From contig CAYVZP010000001.1 in assembly GCA_964456515.1 (NCBI GenBank), positions 30,437-94,436 of the forward strand: 64,000 nt of DNA. Reading direction: 5' to 3'. Position 1 is the first letter of the stretch. Every line of letters starts with the position of its first letter. The position numbers were made by a program, and so were the translations under genes. This document shows positions 23,438 through 31,226 of the stretch, piece after piece. The notes under the pieces are model-generated. The model did not search any database and had not been told where the DNA came from. It was given only the letters and a program-made list of their open reading frames with translations. This stretch comes from Azoamicus sp964456515 (GTDB lineage: Bacteria; Pseudomonadota; Gammaproteobacteria; UBA6186; Azoamicaceae).

Positions 23438-24076
23438 TTATTTTTTGAAAATTATATCACCTTTATAAATCCAAACTTTTACACCTATTAATCCATAAAT
23501 AGTGTTTGCAGCAACACATCCATAATCTATATCAGCTTTAAAAGTATGTAATGGAATTCTACCTTCTTTATACCATTCGCGTCTAGCAATATCAGTTCCA
23601 CCTAATCGTCCTGAAACAGATACTTTTATTCCTTTTGCACCATATTTAACGGCGCTTAAGACAGCTCTTTTCATTGCGCGTCTAAATAACACTCTACGTT
23701 TTAATTGAATTGCTATATTATCAGCAACTAAATAAGCATCTAATTCAGGTTTTTTTATTTCTTCTACATTTATATTAACAGAAATGTTATATTTTTTAAT
23801 TAAATTTGTTTTTAATTTTTCTATATCCTCACCTCTTTTACCTATAACAATTCCAGGTCTAGCTGTATTAATTATAATTTTAACATTTTGACCAATTCTT
23901 TCAATGAAAATTTTACTAATAGCGGCAGCCTTAGGTAAGGTAGATCTAATATATTTTCTAATTTGAATATCACTTTTTAAGATATTTGCAAATGAATTAC
24001 CATCTGGATACCAAAATGAATTGCTTTGTTTTATAAAACCTAGTCTTATGCCTATAGGATTAACTTTTTGTCCCAT
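23438..24076 (-). CDS. rpsC: 30S ribosomal protein S3
   Basis: 212 residues against 233 in E. coli; the missing part is the variable C-terminal tail. The start MGQKVNPIGIRLGFIKQ, the type II KH motif VIGKRGEDIEKLK and the RREWYKEGRIPLHTFKADIDYG block are conserved. S3 forms part of the mRNA entry helicase site. It follows rplV by 2 bp. Confidence 0.97.
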   Translation of the reverse strand: MGQKVNPIGIRLGFIKQSNSFWYPDGNSFANILKSDIQIRKYIRSTLPKAAAISKIFIERIGQNVKIIINTARPGIVIGKRGEDIEKLKTNLIKKYNISVNINVEEIKKPELDAYLVADNIAIQLKRRVLFRRAMKRAVLSAVKYGAKGIKVSVSGRLGGTDIARREWYKEGRIPLHTFKADIDYGCVAANTIYGLIGVKVWIYKGDIIFKK

Positions 24077-24078
24077 AA

Positions 24079-24414
24079 TTACTCCTTTTCCTTCACATAA
24101 ACAAATATGTGACTATTTCGTCTAATTATTTTATCTGATCTACCCTTAGCTCTCATCTTTAGTCGTTTAAAACTAGAAGCATTAGTAGAATAAATTTTAC
24201 AAATATATAATTTATCAATATTTAAATTATTATTGTTTTCAGCATTTGCTAATACAGATATTAATAATTTTTTTATTAAAAATGATGCCTTTTTATTACT
24301 AAAATTAAGTAAATTAATAGCGTATTCTATATTAAAACCTCTAATTGTATCAATTATTGGTTTAATTTTTTGATTAGATATTCTAACATTTTTTAAAATA
24401 GCAGATACTATCAT
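24079..24414 (-). CDS. rplV: 50S ribosomal protein L22
   Basis: 111 residues (110 in E. coli). The globular part (KNVRISNQKIKPIIDTIRGF) and the beta-hairpin that lines the peptide tunnel (KRLKMRAKGRSDKIIRRNSHIFVYV) are present. It lies 15 bp after rpsS. Confidence 0.96.
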   Translation of the reverse strand: MIVSAILKNVRISNQKIKPIIDTIRGFNIEYAINLLNFSNKKASFLIKKLLISVLANAENNNNLNIDKLYICKIYSTNASSFKRLKMRAKGRSDKIIRRNSHIFVYVKEKE

Positions 24415-24429
24415 TTAAAATCCTTTATA

Positions 24430-24723
24430 CTAAACTTTACCTTTTTTTATATTTTTAAATTTTGCTTTATCGCTGGAATGACCTTTAAACAATCTTGTTG
24501 GAGAAAATTCGCCTAGTTTATGACCAATCATATTTTCAGTAATAAATACAGAAATAAATTTTTTACCATTATGAACAGAAAATGTAAAACCAATCATATC
24601 AGGAATAATCATTGATCTTCTGGACCATGTTTTAATATTATTGTGCTTAGACGTGGAAGCGTGTCTAATTTTTTTTAACAAATGATAATCTACAAAAGGA
24701 CCTTTTTTTAATGAACGAGTCAC
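24430..24723 (-). CDS. rpsS: 30S ribosomal protein S19
   Basis: 97 residues (92 in E. coli). MTRSLKKGPFVDYHLLKKI, WSRRSMIIPDMIGFTFSVHNG and MIGHKLGEFSPTRLFKGHS are canonical; a short lysine-rich extension ends the protein. S19 lies in the 30S head near the A-site finger. Confidence 0.97.
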   Translation of the reverse strand: MTRSLKKGPFVDYHLLKKIRHASTSKHNNIKTWSRRSMIIPDMIGFTFSVHNGKKFISVFITENMIGHKLGEFSPTRLFKGHSSDKAKFKNIKKGKV

Positions 24724-24747
24724 AAAAACTCCTATAAATAATATAAT

Positions 24748-25575
24748 TTATTTTTTTCTTTTTTTAATAATTAATTTATGGCCGCGTTTTTTAGCCTTTC
24801 TAGTTACTGTGCCTTCCAATAAACCCCATGGACTACATGGATTTCGACCGCCAGATGTTTTACCTTCCCCCCCACCAAGTGGATGATCTATAGGGTTCAT
24901 TGCCACACCTCTGACACGTGGTTTTTTTCCTAACCATCTGTTTCTACCAGCTTTACCAAGCTTTTGAAGATTATGCTTGCTTTTTGAAACAATGCCAATA
25001 GATGCAAAACAATCTAATAAAATTTTTCTAACCTCACCTGAACGCAATCTTATTGTAGCATAAAGATCATCTTTAGCTAATAGCTGTCCATAACAGCCAG
25101 CGCTTCTAGCAAACTTTGCTCCAAGACCAGGAATAAATTCAATGCAATGTATTTGCGTTCCTAACGGGATGTTTTTTAATGGTAAACTATTTCCAATATT
25201 AATAGGGCTATTATAACCTGAGATAATTTTATCACCAACATTTAGTCCTTCAGAACATATTATATAACGTCTTTCTCCATCATTATATAAAACTAATGCT
25301 ATGTAAGGTGATCTATTGGGATCGTATTCTATGCGTTCAATTTTGCCAGAAATATTATATTTATTTCTTTTCCAATCTATAATTCTATATTTTTTTTTAT
25401 GTCCACCGCCACGTTTCCATACAGTTATTCTACCTTGATTATTACGACCTGATGAACGGATTTTTGAGACAAGTAATTTCTTATACGGTTTGCCTTTATA
25501 TAATTCTGTGTTTTTAACGCTAACAACACCTCGCATGCCTGGTGAGGTAGGTTTATATCTTTTTAATATAATCAT
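24748..25575 (-). CDS. rplB: 50S ribosomal protein L2
   Basis: 275 residues (273 in E. coli) and among the best conserved proteins here. It has KRYKPTSPGMRGVVSV at the N-terminus, SRxSGRNNxGRIT-type KIRSSGRNNQGRITVWKRGGG, and the C-terminal peptidyl-transferase-proximal block GVAMNPIDHPLGGGEGKTSGGR, including the functionally important histidine. It follows rplW by 3 bp. Confidence 0.98.
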   Translation of the reverse strand: MIILKRYKPTSPGMRGVVSVKNTELYKGKPYKKLLVSKIRSSGRNNQGRITVWKRGGGHKKKYRIIDWKRNKYNISGKIERIEYDPNRSPYIALVLYNDGERRYIICSEGLNVGDKIISGYNSPINIGNSLPLKNIPLGTQIHCIEFIPGLGAKFARSAGCYGQLLAKDDLYATIRLRSGEVRKILLDCFASIGIVSKSKHNLQKLGKAGRNRWLGKKPRVRGVAMNPIDHPLGGGEGKTSGGRNPCSPWGLLEGTVTRKAKKRGHKLIIKKRKK

Positions 25576-25578
25576 AAT

Positions 25579-25875
25579 TTACTTAAATTCAGAAAAATTT
25601 ATATCATAACCTTTTTTTAAACTTACAATAGCTTTTTTAAAATTTTTTTTTTTACCAATAAAATTTTTGAACTTCACTTTTTTGCCTTTAACATTTATTA
25701 TGTTTACTGATAAAACATGTACATTAAAAATTTTTTCAATTGCATTTTTTATTGAATATTTATTAGAAAATTTATCAACTAAAAATGTAATAACATTAGA
25801 TTTATTACTTAATCTAACTGTTTTTTCAGTGGAATATTGTCCCTTAATAATTTTATAAAATTTTTTATCAATCAT
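25579..25875 (-). CDS. rplW: 50S ribosomal protein L23
   Basis: 98 residues (100 in E. coli). The STEKTVRLSNKSNVITFLVD strand and KYSIKNAIEKIFNVHVLSVN identify it; the residue that docks trigger factor lies in the second half. It overlaps rplD by 4 bp. Confidence 0.95.
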   Translation of the reverse strand: MIDKKFYKIIKGQYSTEKTVRLSNKSNVITFLVDKFSNKYSIKNAIEKIFNVHVLSVNIINVKGKKVKFKNFIGKKKNFKKAIVSLKKGYDINFSEFK

Positions 25876-26492
25876 TTAAAACACTCTTCAATATTTTTTA
25901 TAGCAACCTGTGTTATTAAAATAGTATTATATTTTAATAATAAAAAAGGATTTAAATTATTATAACAAATAACACATATATTTTTTAAATTTTTAGTAGC
26001 AAAATAAATGTTTGTTGATACAGATTCTAAAATTAATAAAAAAGAAGATGAGGTAACAAAAAAATTAATATTATTTAAAAAATCTTTTGTTTTATTGGTG
26101 TTTAAATCAATATCATAAATAATTTTAATTTTATTATCACGAAATAATTGAGACAAAATCATTTTCATGCCTAGTTTATAAACTTTTTTATTAATTTTTT
26201 TAATATGTTTCATAATACCTTTAGCTGCAAATATTTTACCACCACCTTTCCATAACGGGCTTCTAATACTACCAACTCTAGCTCTACCACTGCCTTTTTG
26301 TTTCCATGGTTTTTTACCACCGCCACGTACTTCTGATCTAGATTTGTGTTTTTTTACACCTATATGAGAATTCCAAATATAAGAAACAATTAATTGATGA
26401 ACTAACGCTTCATTATAATCTAAATTAAAAATAAATGGTGCTATTTTAATAATATTTATATCGCCATTTTTTTTTAAAACTGAACATTCCAT
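25872..26492 (-). CDS. rplD: 50S ribosomal protein L4
   Basis: 206 residues (201 in E. coli). The tunnel loop region KSRSEVRGGGKKPWKQKGSGRARVGSIRSPLWKGGG is almost canonical, while the C-terminal half is diverged. In E. coli L4 also represses the S10 operon; whether it does so here is not known. Confidence 0.96.
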   Translation of the reverse strand: MECSVLKKNGDINIIKIAPFIFNLDYNEALVHQLIVSYIWNSHIGVKKHKSRSEVRGGGKKPWKQKGSGRARVGSIRSPLWKGGGKIFAAKGIMKHIKKINKKVYKLGMKMILSQLFRDNKIKIIYDIDLNTNKTKDFLNNINFFVTSSSFLLILESVSTNIYFATKNLKNICVICYNNLNPFLLLKYNTILITQVAIKNIEECFK

Positions 26493-26514
26493 ATATTATA
26501 CTCACTTACGTTTA

Positions 26515-27144
26515 TTATAAACATTTTTTTAAAATCACCTTACTTCCAGGAAATCCTGGAACTGCACCTTTTAATAAAATTATATTTTTATTTGTGTATA
26601 AATTAATAACATCTAAATTTTTAATAGTAACATTTGTTCCACCTAATCTGCCAGCCATTTTCTTTCCTTTAAAAACCTTACCAGGATCTTGACACTGGCC
26701 TATAGAGCCTGGAACTCTATGTGATAAAGAATTACCGTGTGTAGCTCTTTGCATACTAAAATTATAACGTTTAACCACTCCAGCAAAACCCTTTCCTTTG
26801 GATACTCCAGAAATGTTTAATTTTGTAACATTTGCGAATATAGATGTGGGTATTTCATCGCCAATTGATAAACCATTTATTTCATTTTTTTCAATACAAA
26901 ATTCATGCATATATTTTAAATTATCAAGTCCTATTTTTTTATAAATACCAATTAAAGATTTTGATAATTTATAATCTTTAATAAAACAGGCGGAAACTTT
27001 TAAACAATACTGTTTTTTAGCTTTTAATTTAATATCTATAATATAATTTTTATAAATTTTAATAACTGTTACAGGTATTGATAAACCACTAGATGTAAAA
27101 AATCTAGTCATACCACATTTATATGCAATAACACGAATTCCCAT
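26515..27144 (-). CDS. rplC: 50S ribosomal protein L3
   Basis: 209 residues, as in E. coli. The start chosen is the ATG at 27144, which has GAGGA 6 nt upstream and gives MGIRVIAYKCGMTRFF; an ATG at 27156 lies before that Shine-Dalgarno sequence and is unlikely. The block SRATHGNSxSHR-type MQRATHGNSLSHRVPGSIGQ and KVFKGKKMAGRLGGTNVTIKN are conserved. L3 acts close to the peptidyl-transferase centre. Confidence 0.97.
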   Translation of the reverse strand: MGIRVIAYKCGMTRFFTSSGLSIPVTVIKIYKNYIIDIKLKAKKQYCLKVSACFIKDYKLSKSLIGIYKKIGLDNLKYMHEFCIEKNEINGLSIGDEIPTSIFANVTKLNISGVSKGKGFAGVVKRYNFSMQRATHGNSLSHRVPGSIGQCQDPGKVFKGKKMAGRLGGTNVTIKNLDVINLYTNKNIILLKGAVPGFPGSKVILKKCL

Positions 27145-27158
27145 AAAAATCCTCATTT

Positions 27159-27476
27159 TTAACTAACAGATATTTTAATATCAACACCGGCGGACAAATC
27201 TAATCGCATTAACGCATTAACAGTTTTGTCAGTTGGGTCGACTATAATAATTAATCTTTTATGTGTTCTAATTTCATATTGATCTCTAGCGTTTTTATTA
27301 ACATGAGGTGATATTAATAATGTAAATCGTTCTATATAAGTAGGTAATGGGATAGGCCCATTTACTTTAGCTCCAGTTTTTTTTGCAGTTTCAACAATCT
27401 CTTTTGTGGATTGATCAATTACTTTATGATCGTATGATTTTAATTTAATTCTAATAGTTTGATTACGAGTTGTCAT
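27159..27476 (-). CDS. rpsJ: 30S ribosomal protein S10
   Basis: 105 residues (103 in E. coli). IRIKLKSYDHKVIDQSTKEIV, GPIPLPTYIERFTLLISPHVNK and DQYEIRTHKRLI are canonical. S10 belongs to the 30S head and is also NusE in antitermination. It follows fusA by 14 bp; in most bacteria tuf would lie in between. Confidence 0.97.
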   Translation of the reverse strand: MTTRNQTIRIKLKSYDHKVIDQSTKEIVETAKKTGAKVNGPIPLPTYIERFTLLISPHVNKNARDQYEIRTHKRLIIIVDPTDKTVNALMRLDLSAGVDIKISVS

Positions 27477-27490
27477 ATTTTTTTATTTAT

Positions 27491-29563
27491 TCAAGTTTTA
27501 TTTAATAAATTGTTTAATATATTTTCAGGAACTGGTAAATATGAGTTAAATTCCATGCTATAACTTACCCTGCCTTGTGTAATTGATCTTAAAACAGTGG
27601 AATAACCAAAAAGTTCAGACAAGGGAACCCTGCTTTTTATTTCCTTCCCAGAAATTATATCATTTATTTCCTGAATAACTCCTCTTTTTTTATTTAAATC
27701 ACCAATTATTTCACCCAAATAATTAGTAGGTGAAATAATATTTACTAACATTATTGGTTCTAATAATATTAATTTAGCTTTAATGGCGCCATCCCTAAAA
27801 GCTTTAGCTGCCGCATTTTTAAAAGCCATCTCACTAGAATCAACATCATGAAACGAACCATCAAGTAATGTAACTTTAATATCAACCATGGGATAGCCGG
27901 CAAGAACACCTGTTTGTATTTTTTCTATAACACCTTTTTTTACTGCTGGTATATATTCTTTAGGTATAGATCCACCAAATATTTTATTTAAAAAGATAAA
28001 ACCGGTTCCAGATTTTATAGGTTCTATAGTTATAACAACATGTCCATATTGACCTCTGCCACCAGATTGACGTATATACTTACCTTCTTGTTTAACTTTA
28101 TTTAAAATCGTTTCCCTGTAAGCAACCTTTGGTTTACCTACATTAGAATTTACAAGATATTCCCTTTTCAATCGTTCAACAATTATTTCAAGATGTAATT
28201 CACCCATTCCAGATAATATTGTTTGTGATGATTCTACATCAACAGATATTCTTAAAGATGGATCTTCTGTTGATAATTTTTTTAATGCTAATCCCATTTT
28301 TTCTTGATCATGTTTAGTTTTAGGTTCTATTGCAACGGATATAACTGATTCTGGAAATATAATTTTTTCTAAAACAATATTAGATCCAATGGAACATAAG
28401 GTGTCGCCAGTTGTTGTATATTTTAATCCAATTACTGCAGCTATATCTCCAGCTTTAATGGATTTAATTTCCTCTCTGGAATTTGCATGCATAAGTAATA
28501 TTCTACCAATACGTTCTTTTTTATTTTTTGTGCTATTATAAACAACGTCGCCGGAATTAACAGTGCCTGTATATAGTCTAATATATGTTAATATTCCAAC
28601 GAATGAATCTGAAACTATTTTAAATGACAATCCTACAAATTTTTGATTTTCTAAATCACACCCATCTATCATTTTAATACTTTTATCATAAATAATATCA
28701 TTTGGCGATGGTAAATATTGTACAATAGAATCTAATAATAATTGAATACCTTTATTTTTAAACGCTGATCCACATAACACAATAATTGTTTCACTTTTAA
28801 TAACAGAATTTCTTAATCCAAAATATATATTAGTTAAATTTAGAGTAGATGTATTAATAAATTCTTCCATTAATTCTTCAGATGTTTCTGCAATTGATTC
28901 TAATAAAATGTTTTTGTATTTTGTGTAATTAGGAATACATGTGTCAGGAATATCATTATACTGATAATTAGAACCATAATCACTGGAACTCCATGTAATT
29001 AATTTGGCTTTTATTAAATCTATAATACCAATAAATTCATCTTTTTCATAATATGGAATTTGAATAGGCACTGGTTTAATATTGAAACGTTTGTGTATGT
29101 TTTTTAATACAGAATAAAAATTTGCTCCAGGTCTATCCATTTTATTTATAAATACTATTCTAGGAACATTATATTTGTTAGCTTGTCTCCAAACGGTTTC
29201 TGACTGTGGTTCAACGCCGCCAACAGCACAAAAAACGCCTATAGCGCCATCTAATACACGTAAAGATCGTTCAACCTCAATAGTAAAGTCAACATGTCCA
29301 GGTGTATCTATAATATTTATTCTATATAAATCATCATCAAGTGACCAAAAGCATGTTGTTGCTGCAGATGTAATAGTTATACCACGTTCTTGTTCCTGTT
29401 CCATCCAATCCATGGTGGCTGCACCTTCATGAACCTCACCAATTTTATGTGATACACCTGTATAAAATAATATTCTTTCAGTAATAGTTGTTTTACCAGC
29501 ATCTATATGAGCTATAATACCTATATTTCTGTATCTTTTTACATCTATTTTATTTTTAAACAT
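27491..29563 (-). CDS. fusA: Elongation factor G
   Basis: 690 residues (704 in E. coli). GTPase motifs near the N-terminus: AHIDAGKTT (P-loop), RGITITSAATT (switch I), DTPGHVDF and NKMDRPGA. Domain IV carries RQSGGRGQYGHV and the tip region, and the C-terminal domain ends with the family pattern. EF-G translocates tRNAs and mRNA and, with RRF, recycles ribosomes. It lies in the str operon 10 bp after rpsG. Confidence 0.98.
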   Translation of the reverse strand: MFKNKIDVKRYRNIGIIAHIDAGKTTITERILFYTGVSHKIGEVHEGAATMDWMEQEQERGITITSAATTCFWSLDDDLYRINIIDTPGHVDFTIEVERSLRVLDGAIGVFCAVGGVEPQSETVWRQANKYNVPRIVFINKMDRPGANFYSVLKNIHKRFNIKPVPIQIPYYEKDEFIGIIDLIKAKLITWSSSDYGSNYQYNDIPDTCIPNYTKYKNILLESIAETSEELMEEFINTSTLNLTNIYFGLRNSVIKSETIIVLCGSAFKNKGIQLLLDSIVQYLPSPNDIIYDKSIKMIDGCDLENQKFVGLSFKIVSDSFVGILTYIRLYTGTVNSGDVVYNSTKNKKERIGRILLMHANSREEIKSIKAGDIAAVIGLKYTTTGDTLCSIGSNIVLEKIIFPESVISVAIEPKTKHDQEKMGLALKKLSTEDPSLRISVDVESSQTILSGMGELHLEIIVERLKREYLVNSNVGKPKVAYRETILNKVKQEGKYIRQSGGRGQYGHVVITIEPIKSGTGFIFLNKIFGGSIPKEYIPAVKKGVIEKIQTGVLAGYPMVDIKVTLLDGSFHDVDSSEMAFKNAAAKAFRDGAIKAKLILLEPIMLVNIISPTNYLGEIIGDLNKKRGVIQEINDIISGKEIKSRVPLSELFGYSTVLRSITQGRVSYSMEFNSYLPVPENILNNLLNKT

Positions 29564-29573
29564 TAACTACCTT

Positions 29574-30071
29574 TTACCATCTATAATGTGCAAAAGCTCT
29601 ATTGGCTTCCGCCATGCGATGAGTATCTTCACGTTTTTTTATAGCACCACCCCTGCCTATACTATTTCCTATTGAATGACTTTCATCAGCAGCTTCAATT
29701 ATTTCAAAAGCTAATTTAAACATCATATTTTTTTCATTTCGTTTTCTTGAAAAATCAACCAACCATCTCATTGCTAACGTTGTTGCTCTTTTAGGCTTGA
29801 CTTCAACTGGAACTTGATATGTAGCACCACCAACTCTTCTTGATCTAACTTCAACTATCGGTTTAATATGTTCTAAAGCCTTGCAAAAAACAATCATAGG
29901 ATCCATATTAGTTTTTTCTTTAATAATATTTAAAGAACCATAGACTATACTTTCTGCAATAGATTTTTTTCCAGCTACCATAATATAATTAATAAATTTA
30001 GATAATAAAGAATTATCATATATTATATCTGGTTTAACCTTATTTTTAATTTTTATTTTCTTTCTCGACAT
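29574..30071 (-). CDS. rpsG: 30S ribosomal protein S7
   Basis: 165 residues. Canonical blocks are LLSKFINYIMVAGKKSIAESIVY, EVRSRRVGGATYQVPVEV and KKREDTHRMAEANRAFAHYRW. Compared with E. coli there is an extra segment of about ten residues at 129-141 (DESHSIGNSIGRG) just before KKRED, in the loop that faces the E site. S7 initiates assembly of the 30S head and is the str operon repressor in E. coli. Confidence 0.97.
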   Translation of the reverse strand: MSRKKIKIKNKVKPDIIYDNSLLSKFINYIMVAGKKSIAESIVYGSLNIIKEKTNMDPMIVFCKALEHIKPIVEVRSRRVGGATYQVPVEVKPKRATTLAMRWLVDFSRKRNEKNMMFKLAFEIIEAADESHSIGNSIGRGGAIKKREDTHRMAEANRAFAHYRW

Positions 30072-30085
30072 AAAAATTCTCTTAA

Positions 30086-30460
30086 TTAATTCTTAGATTT
30101 CTTTACACCATATTTAGATCTAGATTGTTTTCTACCTTCCACGCCCGTTGCATCAAGAGCGCCTCTAATAACTTTATATTTAACACCAGGCAAGTCTTGC
30201 ACTCTTCCGCCTCTTATTAAAACCACAGAATGTTCTTGTAATGAATGACCAACTCCTTGTATATATGCTATCACTTCATTTCCATTAGTTAATCTCACTC
30301 TACATACTTTTCTTAGAGCTGAATTTGGTTTTTTAGGTTTCACTGTATAAACTTTTAAACATACACCTCTTTTTTGAGGATTTGCTTGCAATGCAGGAGT
30401 TTTGCTTGCTAGTTTTTTCTTTAATCTACCATATTTTATTAATTGATTAATTGTAACCAT
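30086..30460 (-). CDS. rpsL: 30S ribosomal protein S12
   Basis: 124 residues as in E. coli. It is the first gene of the str-S10-spc series. The decoding-centre loop KPKKPNSALRKVCRVRLTNG keeps K43. In the second loop GGRVQDLPGV, residue 88 is Gln (codon CAA), where bacteria nearly always have Lys. Substitutions at this lysine are known to give streptomycin resistance in other bacteria. The promoter should lie in 30461-30608, shared with the divergent adk. Confidence 0.97.
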   Translation of the reverse strand: MVTINQLIKYGRLKKKLASKTPALQANPQKRGVCLKVYTVKPKKPNSALRKVCRVRLTNGNEVIAYIQGVGHSLQEHSVVLIRGGRVQDLPGVKYKVIRGALDATGVEGRKQSRSKYGVKKSKN

Positions 30461-30551
30461 AATAATAATTTGTTTTAAAATAAAAAGATGTTAATTGATA
30501 TAATAATAAAATATATAAAAAAAATATACAATTTTAATAACTAAAAAACAG

Positions 30552-30579
30552 TTGAACAGAAATAAATAATATATATAAT
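30552..30579 (+). promoter_or_regulatory. Candidate sigma-70-type promoter for adk
   Basis: TTGAAC (30552-30557) and TATAAT (30574-30579) are separated by 16 bp and lie 30 bp upstream of the adk start. TATAAT is a perfect -10. In DNA this AT-rich such matches arise easily by chance, so support is limited to position and the better than average -35. Confidence 0.35.
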
Positions 30580-30608
30580 ATAAAATAAATATATAAAGTC
30601 ATATAATA

Positions 30609-31226
30609 ATGAATATAATAATAATAGGTGCTCCAGGATCAGGTAAAGGAATGCAAGCTAATTTATTAAAAAATAAATTTAATATGAATTATATATCAAC
30701 AGGAAATATTTTAAGAAATGAAATTGAAAAAAAAACTGCAGTATCAAATGATATATTAACATGCATGTCTAAAGGATTATTAATAAATAATAAAATATTA
30801 TTTTATTTATTAAAAAAAAATCTTAAAAAACAAACATTATTAGATGGTTTTCCACGAACTTTAGAACAAGCAATATATTTAACTAAAATTAAATTTAAAA
30901 TTGATTATATAGTAAAAATAAATATAGATATAAAAATATTACTTAAAAGAATTAAATACAGGGTTATAAATAAAAATACAGATAATATATATAATATATT
31001 ATTTAATCAACCAAAAATAAAATACATTGATAATATGTCAGGTTCATATTTAATTAGTAGATGTGATGATAATTATAATGTTATTGATAGACGATTAAAA
31101 GAGTATAATAAAAATATATTGAAAATTATGCAATATTATTTATGTAATAATATTCCTATAATAAATGTAAACGGATCTGATAATCCATTATCAATATTTA
31201 ATTTTATAATACAAGAAATAAAATGA
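30609..31226 (+). CDS. adk: Adenylate kinase
   Basis: 205 residues (214 in E. coli). Interconverts ATP + AMP with 2 ADP in the cytoplasm. The P-loop GAPGSGKG lies at residues 7-14, AMP-binding YISTGNILRNEI follows, DGFPRT is at about residues 79-84 and the LID arginines are in LISRCDDN. In a cell with an ATP/ADP translocase it would balance the adenylate pool. It is the first gene of a pair and overlaps valS by 4 bp. Confidence 0.96.
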   Translation: MNIIIIGAPGSGKGMQANLLKNKFNMNYISTGNILRNEIEKKTAVSNDILTCMSKGLLINNKILFYLLKKNLKKQTLLDGFPRTLEQAIYLTKIKFKIDYIVKINIDIKILLKRIKYRVINKNTDNIYNILFNQPKIKYIDNMSGSYLISRCDDNYNVIDRRLKEYNKNILKIMQYYLCNNIPIINVNGSDNPLSIFNFIIQEIK

